Source: Roseiarcus fermentans
GTDB taxonomy: Bacteria > Pseudomonadota > Alphaproteobacteria > Rhizobiales > Beijerinckiaceae
Reading direction: 5' to 3'
Assembly: GCF_003315135.1 (NCBI RefSeq)
Contig: NZ_QNRK01000006.1
Location: forward strand, 156,711-220,710
DNA: 64,000 nucleotides
In this document: positions 18,695 to 27,460 of the stretch, piece after piece
How the letters are laid out: each line of letters begins with the position of its first letter
Numbering within the stretch: position 1 is the stretch's first letter
The notes under the pieces: generated by a model
What the model was told of the DNA's origin: nothing
What the model saw: only the letters and a program-made list of their open reading frames with translations
Database searches by the model: none
Translations under genes and position numbers: made by a program

Positions 18695-19708
18695 ATGAGC
18701 GCCCTTGTTCTCGACCTCGTCCCGATTTGGACGGCGGTGCTCGCCGTCGGCGTCTTTCTCTACGTGCTGCTCGACGGCTTCGACCTCGGCGTCGGCATTC
18801 TCTACGGCTTCGCGCCCGACCTCCGCTCGCGCAACCTGGCGATGAACTCGATCGCTCCCGTCTGGGACGGCAACGAGACCTGGCTGATCCTCGGCGGCGT
18901 CGCGCTGATGGCCGCCTTTCCGCTCGCCTTCGCCATCATCCTGCCGGCGCTGTATTTCCCGATCATCCTGATGCTGCTCGCGCTGGTGTTCCGCGGCGTC
19001 GCGTTCGAGTTCCGCTTTCGCGACGCCGAGCATCGCGGCTTCTGGGATCACGCTTTCTGCTGGGGCTCGGCGCTGGCCACGTTCGCGCAAGGGGTGGTGC
19101 TGGGCGCCTTCGTCCAGGGGTTCGCGGTCGACGGCCGCCATTTCTCCGGCGGTTCGTTCGACTGCTTCACGCCGTTCTCGCTGCTCACCGGCGTCGCCCT
19201 GATGTTCGGCTACGCGCTGCTCGGCGCGGGGTGGCTGGTGCTCAAGACGACCGGACCGCTTCAGGACATGGCGCGCCGGCTCGGCCGCTACGCCTTCGTC
19301 GGCGTGCTGATCGCCGTCGTCGCGGTCAGCGTGTGGACGCCGACCATGGATCCCCACATCCTGGCGCGCTGGTTCACGTGGCCGAACATGGCGTATCTCG
19401 CGCCGGTGCCGGTCGTGACCGCGCTCGTGGCGCTCGCCGAGTGGCGGGCGCTCAACGACCGTTCGGAGGCCGCGCCGTTTCTTTGGGCGGTCGTCCTGTT
19501 CGCAATGTCCTATCTCGGCCTCGCGATCAGCCTGTTCCCGATGATCGTGCCGTACAAGTACACGATTTGGCAGGCCGCCTCGTCCGAATCGACGCAGGCC
19601 TTCCTGCTGGTCGGGGTGCTGATTCTCCTGCCGGTCGTCCTCCTCTACACCGCCTGGTCGTACTGGGTGTTCCGCGGCAAGGTGCGGGCGGACATCGGCT
19701 ATCACTGA
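18695..19708 (+). CDS. cydB: Cytochrome bd ubiquinol oxidase subunit II
   Basis: 337-residue partner of CydA with eight or more membrane helices. Typical segments are LYVLLDGFDLGVGILYGF, PVWDGNETWLILGGVALMAAFP and FRGVAFEFRF. It follows cydA by four bases and is translated from the same mRNA. No cydX-like small gene follows; the next gene is an esterase 49 bases on. No cydCD genes are in the window. Confidence 0.96.
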   Translation: MSALVLDLVPIWTAVLAVGVFLYVLLDGFDLGVGILYGFAPDLRSRNLAMNSIAPVWDGNETWLILGGVALMAAFPLAFAIILPALYFPIILMLLALVFRGVAFEFRFRDAEHRGFWDHAFCWGSALATFAQGVVLGAFVQGFAVDGRHFSGGSFDCFTPFSLLTGVALMFGYALLGAGWLVLKTTGPLQDMARRLGRYAFVGVLIAVVAVSVWTPTMDPHILARWFTWPNMAYLAPVPVVTALVALAEWRALNDRSEAAPFLWAVVLFAMSYLGLAISLFPMIVPYKYTIWQAASSESTQAFLLVGVLILLPVVLLYTAWSYWVFRGKVRADIGYH

Positions 19709-19757
19709 CGAGGGCTTCTCCCGCCCCGGGGGACAGTCGCCAAGGAGCTCTACCCGC

Positions 19758-20381
19758 ATGCCTTCCGCGCCCGACAGCCTGGTCATCCTGTTGCACGGCG
19801 TCGGCTCCGACGGCGCCGACATGATCCCGATCGGCGAGGCGCTCGCCGGCTTCCTGCCCGGCGCCCGCTTCGTGGCGCCCGACGCGCCCTTTTCCTTCGA
19901 CGGCGGCGGCATGGGCCGGCAATGGTTTTCGATCGTCGGCGTCGACGCCGACAATCGGGCGGCGCGGGTCGCGGCGGCGCGGGCGGGGTTCGACCGCGTC
20001 GTCGCCCATGAGATCGCGCGGGCGGGCTTCGGCGACCGCCTCGGCCGGGTCGCCCTGTTCGGCTTCTCGCAGGGCGCGATCCTGTCGCTCGACGCGCTGG
20101 TCGATGGCCGCTGGCCGGTCGGCGCGGTCGTGGCCGCGTCCGGACGGCTGGTCGGGCCAGTCGGGCCGAATCCCGCGCGCGTCCCCACGCTCCTGCTCCA
20201 CGGCGAGGGCGACGACGTGATTCCGGCCGCCGAGACGGTCCGCGCCGAGCGCATCCTCGGCGCCGCCGGCCTTCCGGTCGAGGCGCACGTCTTTCCCGGC
20301 CTCGGGCACTCGGTGTCGCCGAAAGGTCTGCAGACCGCCCGCGCGTTCCTGTCGCGCGCGCTGGCGCCGACGGCCGCGTGA
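19758..20381 (+). CDS. Carboxylesterase/phospholipase-family hydrolase
   Basis: 207 residues with the compact alpha/beta-hydrolase fold of the carboxylesterase type II/YpfH group: LVILLHGVGSDGADM (oxyanion loop), LFGFSQGAILSLD (nucleophile Ser in GFSQG), LLLHGEGDDVIP (acid Asp) and FPGLGHSVSP (His). No signal peptide, so it is cytosolic. It lies 49 bases after cydB on the same strand and ends just before a strong terminator, so it is probably the third gene of the cydAB unit; a functional link to the oxidase is not evident. Confidence 0.85.
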   Translation: MPSAPDSLVILLHGVGSDGADMIPIGEALAGFLPGARFVAPDAPFSFDGGGMGRQWFSIVGVDADNRAARVAAARAGFDRVVAHEIARAGFGDRLGRVALFGFSQGAILSLDALVDGRWPVGAVVAASGRLVGPVGPNPARVPTLLLHGEGDDVIPAAETVRAERILGAAGLPVEAHVFPGLGHSVSPKGLQTARAFLSRALAPTAA

Positions 20382-20444
20382 CCGGGCGGGCCGGCCGCTC
20401 CCCTATTGTCGCCGCCATCCGGGCGCCCTACGGTCGCAGAGGAA

Positions 20445-20472
20445 CGCGCCCGCGAAGGGGCGCGGTTTTTTT
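20445..20472 (+). terminator. Intrinsic terminator between esterase and CoA-ligase genes
   Basis: Stem CGCGCCC (20445-20451) / GGGGCGCG (20457-20464), loop GCGAA, then a run of seven T (20466-20472). It ends directly at the GGGGGGAGG ribosome site of the next gene, leaving no room for a promoter between them. Confidence 0.85.
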
Positions 20473-20485
20473 GGGGGGAGGCGCC

Positions 20486-22144
20486 ATGGATCCGGCTCTC
20501 CGGCGGCAGACGCTCGCCGACACGCTTCGGCGCAGCGCGTGGCGCGCTCCGGAGCGGCTCGGACTGGCCTGCGGCGCGATCCGCTGGAGCTACCGCGAAC
20601 TCCACGCGCGTTGCGAGCGGCTGGCGGCGGGGCTCGCGGGCCGCGGCATCGGGCGGGGCGACCGCGTCGCGGTGCGTTATGCGCTGATGCGCCTCGGCGC
20701 GGTGATGGTTCCGATCAACTTCATGCTGCAGCCGGACGACGTCGCCTTCGTCCTGAACCATTCCGGCGCGCGCCTGCTCGCCTGCGACGGTGGCATGGCC
20801 GAGGTGGCGGCGAAGGCGGCCGCGGCCGCGCCGACAGTCGCCGAATTGCTGTGGCTACCGTCCGAGGACGGAACGGCGCCCGCCGAAGGCATGACCAATG
20901 CGCTCGCCCTGATCGAGGCGGGCGGCGAACCGCCCGGCGACGGGCCCGACAGCTTCGACGTGGCGCAGATCGTCTACACCAGCGGCGCCGACTCGCGGCC
21001 CAAGGGCGTGCGGCTCACCCACGACGCGATCCTCTGGCAATACGTGAGCTGCATGGTCGACGCCGCCATCTGCGGCGACGACGTGACCGTGCACGCGCTG
21101 CCGCTCTACCATTGCGCGCAACTCGACGTGTTCCTCGGGCCCTCGATCCACGCCGGCGGGGTCAACATCGTCACGGCGAAGCCCGTCCCCGACACCATCG
21201 TCCGACTGATCGAGACCGAGCGCGCGACCTCGTTCTTCGCGCCGCCGACGGTCTGGATCTCGATGTTGCGTGCGCCGGGCTTCGACGCGGCGGACCTGTC
21301 GAGCCTGACGAAAGGCTACTACGCCGCCTCGATCATGCCGGTCGAGGTGATGCGCGAGATGGCGCGGCGGATGCCGAACGTCCGCCTGTGCAACCTCTAC
21401 GGCCAGACCGAGATCGCCCCGCTCGCGACCCTGCTGGGACCCGAGGACCAGCTGCGCAAGCCCGGCTCCTGCGGACGGCCCGCGCTCAACGTCGCGACCC
21501 GCGTGGTCGACGACTCCCTGCACGACGTGAAGCCCGGCGAGATCGGCGAGATCGTCTACCGCTCGCCCGATCTGATGACCGGCTATGACAACGACGAAGC
21601 GCGCACCGCCGAGGCCTTTCGCGGCGGCTGGTTCCACTCCGGCGATCTCGCGACCATCGACGAGGAGGGCTACATCAGCGTCGTCGACCGCAAGAAGGAC
21701 ATGATCAAGACTGGCGGCGAGAACGTCGCGAGCCGCGAGGTCGAGGAGGCGATCTACCGGCTCGGCGGCGTGTCCGAGGTCGCGGTGATCGACGTGCCGC
21801 ATCCGCGCTGGGTCGAGGCGGTGGTGGCGGTGGTCGCGCCGAAGGACGGCGCCGCGCTCGATCCCGATCGCGTGCTCGAGCACGCGCACAAGGCGCCTGC
21901 CGGCTTCACGGTCCCCAAGCGCGTGGTGATCGCGCAGACGCTGCCGAAGAACCCGAGCGGGAAGAGTCTCAACAGTTGCGCGAGGAGCATCTCGCAGAGT
22001 TCGGGTAAGCGAGCGCCGTCGGAGCGGCGTTCGAGATCGAGAGCAGGAGAGGCGGAATGGGCAAGCGGGTCGCGGATGTCATCGTCGAGATTCTGCAGGA
22101 GGCGGGCGTCAAGCGCTGCTGGGGCGTGCCGGGCGACACGCTGA
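20486..22144 (+). CDS. Adenylate-forming acyl-CoA ligase with frameshifted C-terminus
   Basis: AMP-binding ligase (fatty or aromatic acyl-CoA synthetase, about 510 normal residues plus an aberrant tail). Motifs: IVYTSGADSRPKGVRLTHD (A3 loop, with the usual second TSG position altered to ADS), CNLYGQTEIAP (A5), GWFHSGDLATIDEEGYI (A7), VDRKKDMIKTGGENV (A8) and KNPSGKS holding the A10 catalytic Lys. Right after that Lys the frame departs from the family pattern: in the +1 frame the DNA reads QLREEHLAEFG then TAA at 22006-22008, the normal ending. The present frame runs on to 22144, adding about 45 odd residues and overlapping the next gene by 88 bases. ATG 20486 has GGGGGGAGG upstream. It may still be active since all catalytic motifs precede the lesion. 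Confidence 0.88.
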   Translation: MDPALRRQTLADTLRRSAWRAPERLGLACGAIRWSYRELHARCERLAAGLAGRGIGRGDRVAVRYALMRLGAVMVPINFMLQPDDVAFVLNHSGARLLACDGGMAEVAAKAAAAAPTVAELLWLPSEDGTAPAEGMTNALALIEAGGEPPGDGPDSFDVAQIVYTSGADSRPKGVRLTHDAILWQYVSCMVDAAICGDDVTVHALPLYHCAQLDVFLGPSIHAGGVNIVTAKPVPDTIVRLIETERATSFFAPPTVWISMLRAPGFDAADLSSLTKGYYAASIMPVEVMREMARRMPNVRLCNLYGQTEIAPLATLLGPEDQLRKPGSCGRPALNVATRVVDDSLHDVKPGEIGEIVYRSPDLMTGYDNDEARTAEAFRGGWFHSGDLATIDEEGYISVVDRKKDMIKTGGENVASREVEEAIYRLGGVSEVAVIDVPHPRWVEAVVAVVAPKDGAALDPDRVLEHAHKAPAGFTVPKRVVIAQTLPKNPSGKSLNSCARSISQSSGKRAPSERRSRSRAGEAEWASGSRMSSSRFCRRRASSAAGACRATR

Positions 22145-23766
22145 ATTACGTCACCGACGCCATCCGCCGCAGCCCGATCGAATGGGTGCACGTGCGGCAC
22201 GAAGAGGTCGGTGGATTCGCGGCCGGCGCCGATTCGATGATCACCGGCGATCTTGTCGCCTGCGCGGGATCGTGCGGACCGGGCAGCCTGCATTTCGTAA
22301 ACGGACTGTTCGAGTCGCACCGCAACCGGGCGCCGGTCGTGCTGATCGCGAGCCAGGTCACGCGCGACGAACTCGGCTTCGACTTTCCCCAGGAGGTCGA
22401 TTTCATGCCGATCTACAAACAGTGCAGCGTCTTCTGCGAGGAAATCCGCACGCCCGCGCAGGCGCGGCGCAAGACCGCGATGGCGGCGCAGGCGGCGCTG
22501 ATGAAGCGCGGCGTGGCGGTGCTGATCCTGCCGGTCGACGTGTCGCAGGCCGAGGCGCCGGACGAGCCCGGCTTCGCCGTTCACGTCTCGCGTCCGGTCA
22601 TCCGCCCGTCCGATGACGAACTCGACCGCATCGCCGAGATTCTGAATGGCGGGAAGCGTGTCGCGATCTACGGCGGCTCGGGATGCGAGGACGCCCACGA
22701 CGCGCTCGTCGCGCTGGCCGACCGTCTCAAGGCCCCGGTCGCGCACACCTCGCGGGCCAAGGACTTCGTCGAATACGACAACCCGTTCAACGTCGGCATG
22801 ACCGGCCTGCTCGGCAACGCGGGCGGCTGTCACACCGTGGCGACGTGCGACACGCTGCTGCTGCTCGGCTGCGACTTCGCCTGGCGCCAGTTCTATCCCG
22901 ATCAGGCCCGGATCGTGCAAGTCGACATCGACCCGACCCACATCGGCCGCCGCCATCCGGTCGAGGTCGGCGTCGTCGGCGACGTGAAGGCGACGCTCGA
23001 CGCCCTCCTCTCCCGAATCGCGGCGCGGCAGGACAGGGCCTTCCTCGACGAGTGCCTCGATCGGCACGCCAGGGCGATGCAGGCGCTCGACGAGCGCGAG
23101 ACGATCGGGCGCGGCGGGAAGATCCACCCGCAATACCTCGCCCGCCTGATCGACCGGCACGCCGCCGACGACGCCATCTTCACCGCCGACGGCGGCACCG
23201 CGACCGTCTGGGTCCTGCGCCACACCCGCGCCACCGGCAAGCGGCGCACCATCATCAGTCTGACGCACGGGACGATGGCCAACGCGATGCCGCAGGCGCT
23301 CGGCGCCAAGAAGGCGGCGCCGGACCGGCAGGTGATCTCGCTCAGCGGCGACGGCGGCCTGACGATGCTGCTGGGCGACCTGATTACGGCCGTCCAGGAG
23401 AAAATCCCGATCAAGATCGCCGTGGTCAACAACGGCAAGCTCGGCTTCGTCGAGCTGGAGATGAAGGGCGACGGACTGCTCGACGCCTATACGAACCTCG
23501 ACAACCCGGACTTCGCCCGGGTCGCCGGGGCGATCGGTTTTCAGGCGCAGCGGGTGGAGAAGGCCGAGGACCTGGAGGCGGCGGTCAGCGCCTGGATCGC
23601 CGCCCCTGGCCCGGCGCTGATCGACGTCGTCACGGACCCGATGGAGCTCGTGATGCCGCCGAAATTCGAGGCCGATCAGGTGTTCGGCATGGCGCTCTAT
23701 TCCGTCAAGGCCGTGCTCGCCGGCCGCGGCAAGGACGTGTGGGAGCTCGCGACCGACGCGGTGTGA
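22057..23766 (+). CDS. poxB: Pyruvate oxidase/dehydrogenase (quinone) of PoxB type
   Basis: 569-residue thiamine-diphosphate enzyme expected to oxidise pyruvate to acetate and CO2 with electrons passed to quinone. Motifs: VKRCWGVPGDTLNYVTDAIR, TPP-activating Glu in VRHEEVGGFAAGAD, FAD/central domain KRVAIYGGSGCEDAHDALV, and TPP/Mg site LSGDGGLTMLLGD...VVNNGKLGFVELEMK. Length matches E. coli PoxB (572) and the extended C-terminus after DPMEL is present as in PoxB. It is downstream of the damaged ligase, whose tail overlaps its start. Being near a quinol oxidase (cydAB) suits a quinone-linked reaction. A sulphoacetaldehyde- or acetolactate-type relative is less likely. Confidence 0.9.
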   Translation: MGKRVADVIVEILQEAGVKRCWGVPGDTLNYVTDAIRRSPIEWVHVRHEEVGGFAAGADSMITGDLVACAGSCGPGSLHFVNGLFESHRNRAPVVLIASQVTRDELGFDFPQEVDFMPIYKQCSVFCEEIRTPAQARRKTAMAAQAALMKRGVAVLILPVDVSQAEAPDEPGFAVHVSRPVIRPSDDELDRIAEILNGGKRVAIYGGSGCEDAHDALVALADRLKAPVAHTSRAKDFVEYDNPFNVGMTGLLGNAGGCHTVATCDTLLLLGCDFAWRQFYPDQARIVQVDIDPTHIGRRHPVEVGVVGDVKATLDALLSRIAARQDRAFLDECLDRHARAMQALDERETIGRGGKIHPQYLARLIDRHAADDAIFTADGGTATVWVLRHTRATGKRRTIISLTHGTMANAMPQALGAKKAAPDRQVISLSGDGGLTMLLGDLITAVQEKIPIKIAVVNNGKLGFVELEMKGDGLLDAYTNLDNPDFARVAGAIGFQAQRVEKAEDLEAAVSAWIAAPGPALIDVVTDPMELVMPPKFEADQVFGMALYSVKAVLAGRGKDVWELATDAV

Positions 23767-23847
23767 GCGAGGGGGCGGGAGGCGGGCGCTGGCGGCGGCG
23801 CGAGTCGTGCGCCTGTCGCTCCGGGGTCTCGCCTCAGTCTCCGCCCC

Positions 23848-25032
23848 TCACTCCACCGGCCGCTCGTCGGAAATAATCTTCCCGTCGTTCGGCAGCGCGC
23901 CGGGCGCGACCAGCCGCACTTCGCCGCGCAGCTTGGTCAGCGCCTGCAGCGTCGCCGCGACGGCGGCGGCGAGCGCGTCGCTGGCGGCAGGCGTCTCGGC
24001 ATGCAGGGTCATCGCGTCCTGTTCGCCCGTCCTCGTCACGACGAGGCGGACCGCGCCGAGTCCGGCGTGGCGCTTTCCCGCCTCGACCACCTGGCCCGGA
24101 TGGACGAACAGGCCCCTGACCTTGGTCGACTGGTCGGCGCGCCCCATCCAGCCCCTGAGCCGTCCGGGCGCCGCCCATTGCGAGAGGTCGCCGGTCGCGA
24201 AGCGCAGCAGCGAATAGTCGCCGACGAGCCGCGTCGCCACCACCTCGCCGACCTTGCCGGCCGGGGCGGGGTCGTCGGTCCCCGGCGTCACGATTTCCAC
24301 GATCAGGTCGTCGTTGACGGCGAGGCCCGGCATCAGGTTTCCGTTCGTGTCGTCGGTCTCCCAGGCGATCGCGCCGAGATCGGCGGTGGCGTAAGCCTGC
24401 CGGGTGCGAATTCCGGCGCCTTCCAGCTCGGCGCGCAGCGTCGGCGGCAGCGCCGCGCTGGAGACGAGCGCCTTTGTCAGCGACGAGACGTCCGCCCTCA
24501 GCGTCCGCGCCTTGTCGAGCACGATCTTGAGGAAGTCGGGCGGCCCGGCGTAGACGCTCGGCCTGAGATGCGCGATCGCGGCGATCAGTTGCTCGGTGTT
24601 GCCGGGCCCGGCCGGGATGACCGGGCAGCCGAGCGCCATGGCGCCGCTTTCGAGGATTCTTCCGCCCGGCGTCAGGTGATAGGAGAAGCAGTTGACGACG
24701 ATGTCGCCGCGCGCGACGCCGGCGGCGGCGAAGGCTCTCGCCGCGCCCCACGGGTCGGCGCCCGCCTGCTCCGGCTCGTAGATGCCGCCGGGCGAAGCGA
24801 ACAGGCGCAGGAAGGCGTCGGTCGGCGCGGCGGCCAGCGCGCCGAACGGCGGCGCGGCGCGCTGCATGTCGGCGAGCGCGGATTTGCGCAGCACCGGAAT
24901 CGCCGCCAGGTCGGCCGGCGCGCGCAGCGAAGAAATGTCGACGTCGCCGATCTGGCGGGCGAGCGCGGGACTCCTGCCGTGCAACGCGCCGAGCCGGTCG
25001 CGCAAGCGCTCGAAACGGGCGACGTCGCTCAT
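23848..25032 (-). CDS. PaaK-like adenylate-forming ligase (phenylacetate-CoA ligase family)
   Basis: 394 residues, shorter than but alignable to PaaK: VVNCFSYHLTPGGRILESGA, VIPAGPGNTEQLIAAIAHLRP (nucleotide-binding region), VYAGPPDFLKIVLDKA, AYATADLGAIAWE (A5-like), LLRFATGDLSQWA and GWMGRADQSTKVRGLFVHP (A7/A8). The C-terminal subdomain is present (VRLVVTRTGEQDAMTLHAE ... NDGKIISDERPVE). ATG 25032 has AGAGGA upstream. Last gene of the Liv-type operon, 11 bases after livF. It probably activates an aromatic or other carboxylic acid brought in by the importer (inference). Confidence 0.85.
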   Translation of the reverse strand: MSDVARFERLRDRLGALHGRSPALARQIGDVDISSLRAPADLAAIPVLRKSALADMQRAAPPFGALAAAPTDAFLRLFASPGGIYEPEQAGADPWGAARAFAAAGVARGDIVVNCFSYHLTPGGRILESGAMALGCPVIPAGPGNTEQLIAAIAHLRPSVYAGPPDFLKIVLDKARTLRADVSSLTKALVSSAALPPTLRAELEGAGIRTRQAYATADLGAIAWETDDTNGNLMPGLAVNDDLIVEIVTPGTDDPAPAGKVGEVVATRLVGDYSLLRFATGDLSQWAAPGRLRGWMGRADQSTKVRGLFVHPGQVVEAGKRHAGLGAVRLVVTRTGEQDAMTLHAETPAASDALAAAVAATLQALTKLRGEVRLVAPGALPNDGKIISDERPVE

Positions 25033-25043
25033 GGGCAATCCTC

Positions 25044-25874
25044 TCACGCCAGCCAGCGCTTGCGGCGCTTGTAGCTCTTCACCGTCTTGAACGAGCGCCG
25101 GTTCTCGCCGGCGACGCCGAGATAGAACTCGCGCACGTCCTCGTTGGTCCGGAGCGCCTCGGCCGCGCCGTCGAGCACCACCCGGCCGGTCTCGAGTATA
25201 TAGCCGAAGCTGGCGTAGCGCAGCGCGATGTTGGTGTTCTGTTCGGCGAGCAGGAAGGAGACGCCCTCGCGCTCGTTGAGCCTCCTCACGATGGCGAAAA
25301 TCTCCTCGACCACCTGCGGCGCGAGCCCCATCGACGGCTCGTCGAGCAGAATGAGCTTCGGCTTCGACATCATCGCCCGGCCGATGGCGCACATCTGCTG
25401 CTCGCCGCCCGACGCATATCCGGCCTGGGTTTGCCGGCGCTCCTTCAGGCGCGGGAAGAGCGCGTAGATCGCCTCGAGGTCGCGCCGGATCGCCGTGCGG
25501 CCATCGCGGCGGGTGAAGGCGCCGGTGAGCAGGTTCTCCTCGATCGTCAGGTGGGCGAAACAGTGCCGGCCCTCCATCACCTGGATGGCGCCGCGGCGCA
25601 CGAGATCGTTGGCCGACAGCCGCTCGACCCGCTCGCCCTCGAACAGAATCGCGCCCTTGGTCACCTCGCCGCGCTCGGCCCGCAGGAGGTTCGAGATCGC
25701 CTTCAGCGTCGTGGTCTTGCCGGCGCCGTTGGCGCCGAGCAGCGCCACGATGCCGCCTTGCGGCACGGTGAGCGACACGCCCTTCAGGACGAGCGCGATG
25801 GAATTGTAGATCACCTCGATGTTCTGCACCTCGAGGATCGGGGTGGGGGAGGGGAACGGTGCGGTCTTGGTCAC
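25044..25874 (-). CDS. livF: Branched-chain amino-acid-type ABC transporter, ATP-binding protein LivF
   Basis: 276 residues. Walker A GANGAGKTTTLKAIS, signature YASGGEQQMCAIGRAMM, Walker B LILLDEPSMGLAP, switch His replaced by the LivF-typical AEQNTNIAL. It forms the cytosolic ATPase pair with LivG. It lies downstream of the binding-protein gene, after a 232-base gap containing repeats, and upstream of the PaaK-like ligase. Substrates of HAAT transporters range from amino acids to aromatic acids; the flanking ligases favour the latter. Confidence 0.92.
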   Translation of the reverse strand: MTKTAPFPSPTPILEVQNIEVIYNSIALVLKGVSLTVPQGGIVALLGANGAGKTTTLKAISNLLRAERGEVTKGAILFEGERVERLSANDLVRRGAIQVMEGRHCFAHLTIEENLLTGAFTRRDGRTAIRRDLEAIYALFPRLKERRQTQAGYASGGEQQMCAIGRAMMSKPKLILLDEPSMGLAPQVVEEIFAIVRRLNEREGVSFLLAEQNTNIALRYASFGYILETGRVVLDGAAEALRTNEDVREFYLGVAGENRRSFKTVKSYKRRKRWLA

Positions 25875-25930
25875 GGCGAAGGGCGCCCTTCGTGGGTGCG
25901 CGCCAGCGAGGGCGGTTCGCGGGCGCCTTC

Positions 25931-25990
25931 CCTTCCCCAGCTTGCTGGGGAAGGTGGCCCGTCAGGGCCGGATGGGGTGCGGAAAGCAGG
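25931..25990. repeat. Palindromic repeat, CTTCCCCAG-CTGGGGAAG type
   Basis: CCTTCCCCAGCTTGCTGGGG followed by aaggtggcccgtcagggccggatggggtgcggaaag. Two hairpins in series. The same unit appears, inverted or degenerate, at 29644-29695 and 29764-29820, all inside this operon. Confidence 0.75.
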
Positions 25991-26050
25991 CCTCCATTGG
26001 CGACAAGCAGACGGCGATGGTTGAGCAATCCGCCCAGCGTCGATGAAGCG

Positions 26051-26079
26051 CACCTTCCCCAACATTCGTTGGGGAAGGG
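26051..26079. repeat. Short hairpin repeat / possible terminator
   Basis: CACCTTCCCCAACATTCGTT followed by ggggaaggg forms a stem CCTTCCCCAA/TTGGGGAAGG. It is the hairpin half of the repeat family above, lying just downstream of livK; it may stabilise or attenuate the mRNA between livK and livF. Confidence 0.65.
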
Positions 26080-26106
26080 TAGAATCCGAGGTCCGGTCGT
26101 GGGCGC

Positions 26107-27420
26107 TCACTTGTTGTCGCAGACCTCGCTGCGAACCGGCCAGGCGTTCTTCTGGGCGTAGTTCGCCGCCGCCTCGTCGAGCAGCGGCCGGACTCTCGCC
26201 GTGTCGGGGCCGATCGGGTCGCTGGCCTTCACCCATTTCGCGCCGTCCCATTGCTGGACGAAGGTCGCCGAATGGCTGTTATGGTCGAGGCAGGTGGTCT
26301 TCAACGGCCCGGCGAAGTTTTCAAGGCCGAGCGCCTTGAACCGCGCCGCGTCGAGGTCGAGATTTTCCAGCCCGCGGCGCACGTCTTCGCCGGTGACCGC
26401 CTTCTTGCCGGTGATTGCTTGCGCCCGCGCGATCGCCTCGGCGATCAGCACCGAATTGTAGACGCCGCGGTTGTAGAGCACCGAGCCGACTTCGTCCTTC
26501 GGCGTCTGGCTCTGGCCGGTCCCGATCACCAGCTTCTGGATGTCGGCCAGCGCCGGGAAATTCGCGCCGGTCGCGTGCCAGTTGAGCTCCCGGAAGCCCT
26601 TGGCGCCGTCGCCGGCCGCGGCCACGTCCGCGTCGTTCGGCCACCAGATCGAGATGAACTTGTCCATCGGGAACTCGGCCTTGACCGCTTCCTTGATCGC
26701 CGTCGGATTCATCGCGCCCCAGCCGTACATGACCAAAAGGTCGGGCTTGTCGCGGCGGATGTCGAGCCACTTCGACGACTGGTTCTGCATGTCGGCGGCG
26801 GCCACCGGATAGAGCTTCAGGCTGAACCCGATCTCCTTGGCCAGCGTCTGGAACAGCGGGATCGGCTCCTTGCCGAAGCCGGCGTCGAAATAGAGGTAGC
26901 CGACGGTCTTGCCTTTGAGCCCTTCGATCGAGCCGCCGCCGGCGCTCTTCAGGATCTCGCTGAGACCGTCCCAATAGGTCGCGGGCGGGTTGAACACCCA
27001 GGGGAAGACGTCGCCCTTGGCCGAGGCCGAGAGTCCGTAGGCCATCGACAGGATCGGAATCTTGTCGACCGCGGCCTTCGGGATTAGCGACAGGGTGATG
27101 CCGGTCGACCACGGATTGACCAGCACCGGGTTCTTCGGCTTCACCGAGTCGTAGCACTCGAGGCCCTTCTTTGTGTCGTAACCGGTCTCGCATTCGTCGA
27201 CGACGAGCTTGACGCCGCCGATGCCGCCGTCGCGCGCGTTGAGCATGGCGAGATAGTCGTGCATGCCGTCGGCGATCGGCGTTCCCGAGCCCGCGAACGG
27301 GCCGGTTCGATAGGTGAACAGCGGGACGTAGATCGAGTCGTCGGCCAGCGCCGCGCCCGCCGGCAGGGCGAGGCCGAGGGCGATCCCGCCGACGAGGCTC
27401 TTCAACAGGCTTCTCTTCAT
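26107..27420 (-). CDS. livK: Periplasmic substrate-binding protein of Liv-type ABC transporter
   Basis: 437 residues, signal peptide MKRSLLKSLVGGIALGLALPAGAALA. Type I periplasmic-binding fold: DSIYVPLFTYRTGPFAGSGTP at the start, INDGM-like ADGMHDYLAMLNARDGGIGG, ECETGYDTKKGLECYDSV and the C-terminal DHNSHSATFVQQWDGAKW. Longer than amino-acid binding LivK/LivJ (about 370), as in HAAT proteins linked to aromatic-acid or urea-type uptake. Located between livM and livF. Confidence 0.9.
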   Translation of the reverse strand: MKRSLLKSLVGGIALGLALPAGAALADDSIYVPLFTYRTGPFAGSGTPIADGMHDYLAMLNARDGGIGGVKLVVDECETGYDTKKGLECYDSVKPKNPVLVNPWSTGITLSLIPKAAVDKIPILSMAYGLSASAKGDVFPWVFNPPATYWDGLSEILKSAGGGSIEGLKGKTVGYLYFDAGFGKEPIPLFQTLAKEIGFSLKLYPVAAADMQNQSSKWLDIRRDKPDLLVMYGWGAMNPTAIKEAVKAEFPMDKFISIWWPNDADVAAAGDGAKGFRELNWHATGANFPALADIQKLVIGTGQSQTPKDEVGSVLYNRGVYNSVLIAEAIARAQAITGKKAVTGEDVRRGLENLDLDAARFKALGLENFAGPLKTTCLDHNSHSATFVQQWDGAKWVKASDPIGPDTARVRPLLDEAAANYAQKNAWPVRSEVCDNK

Positions 27421-27460
27421 TCGCGTCTCCTCCGCTTTGTCATGGTTTTGTGCGCGCTCA

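Noticed and set aside
18626..20761. 711-codon minus-strand frame
   Set aside because: Antisense to cydB and the esterase, with His/Arg/Asp-rich biased composition; no motif.
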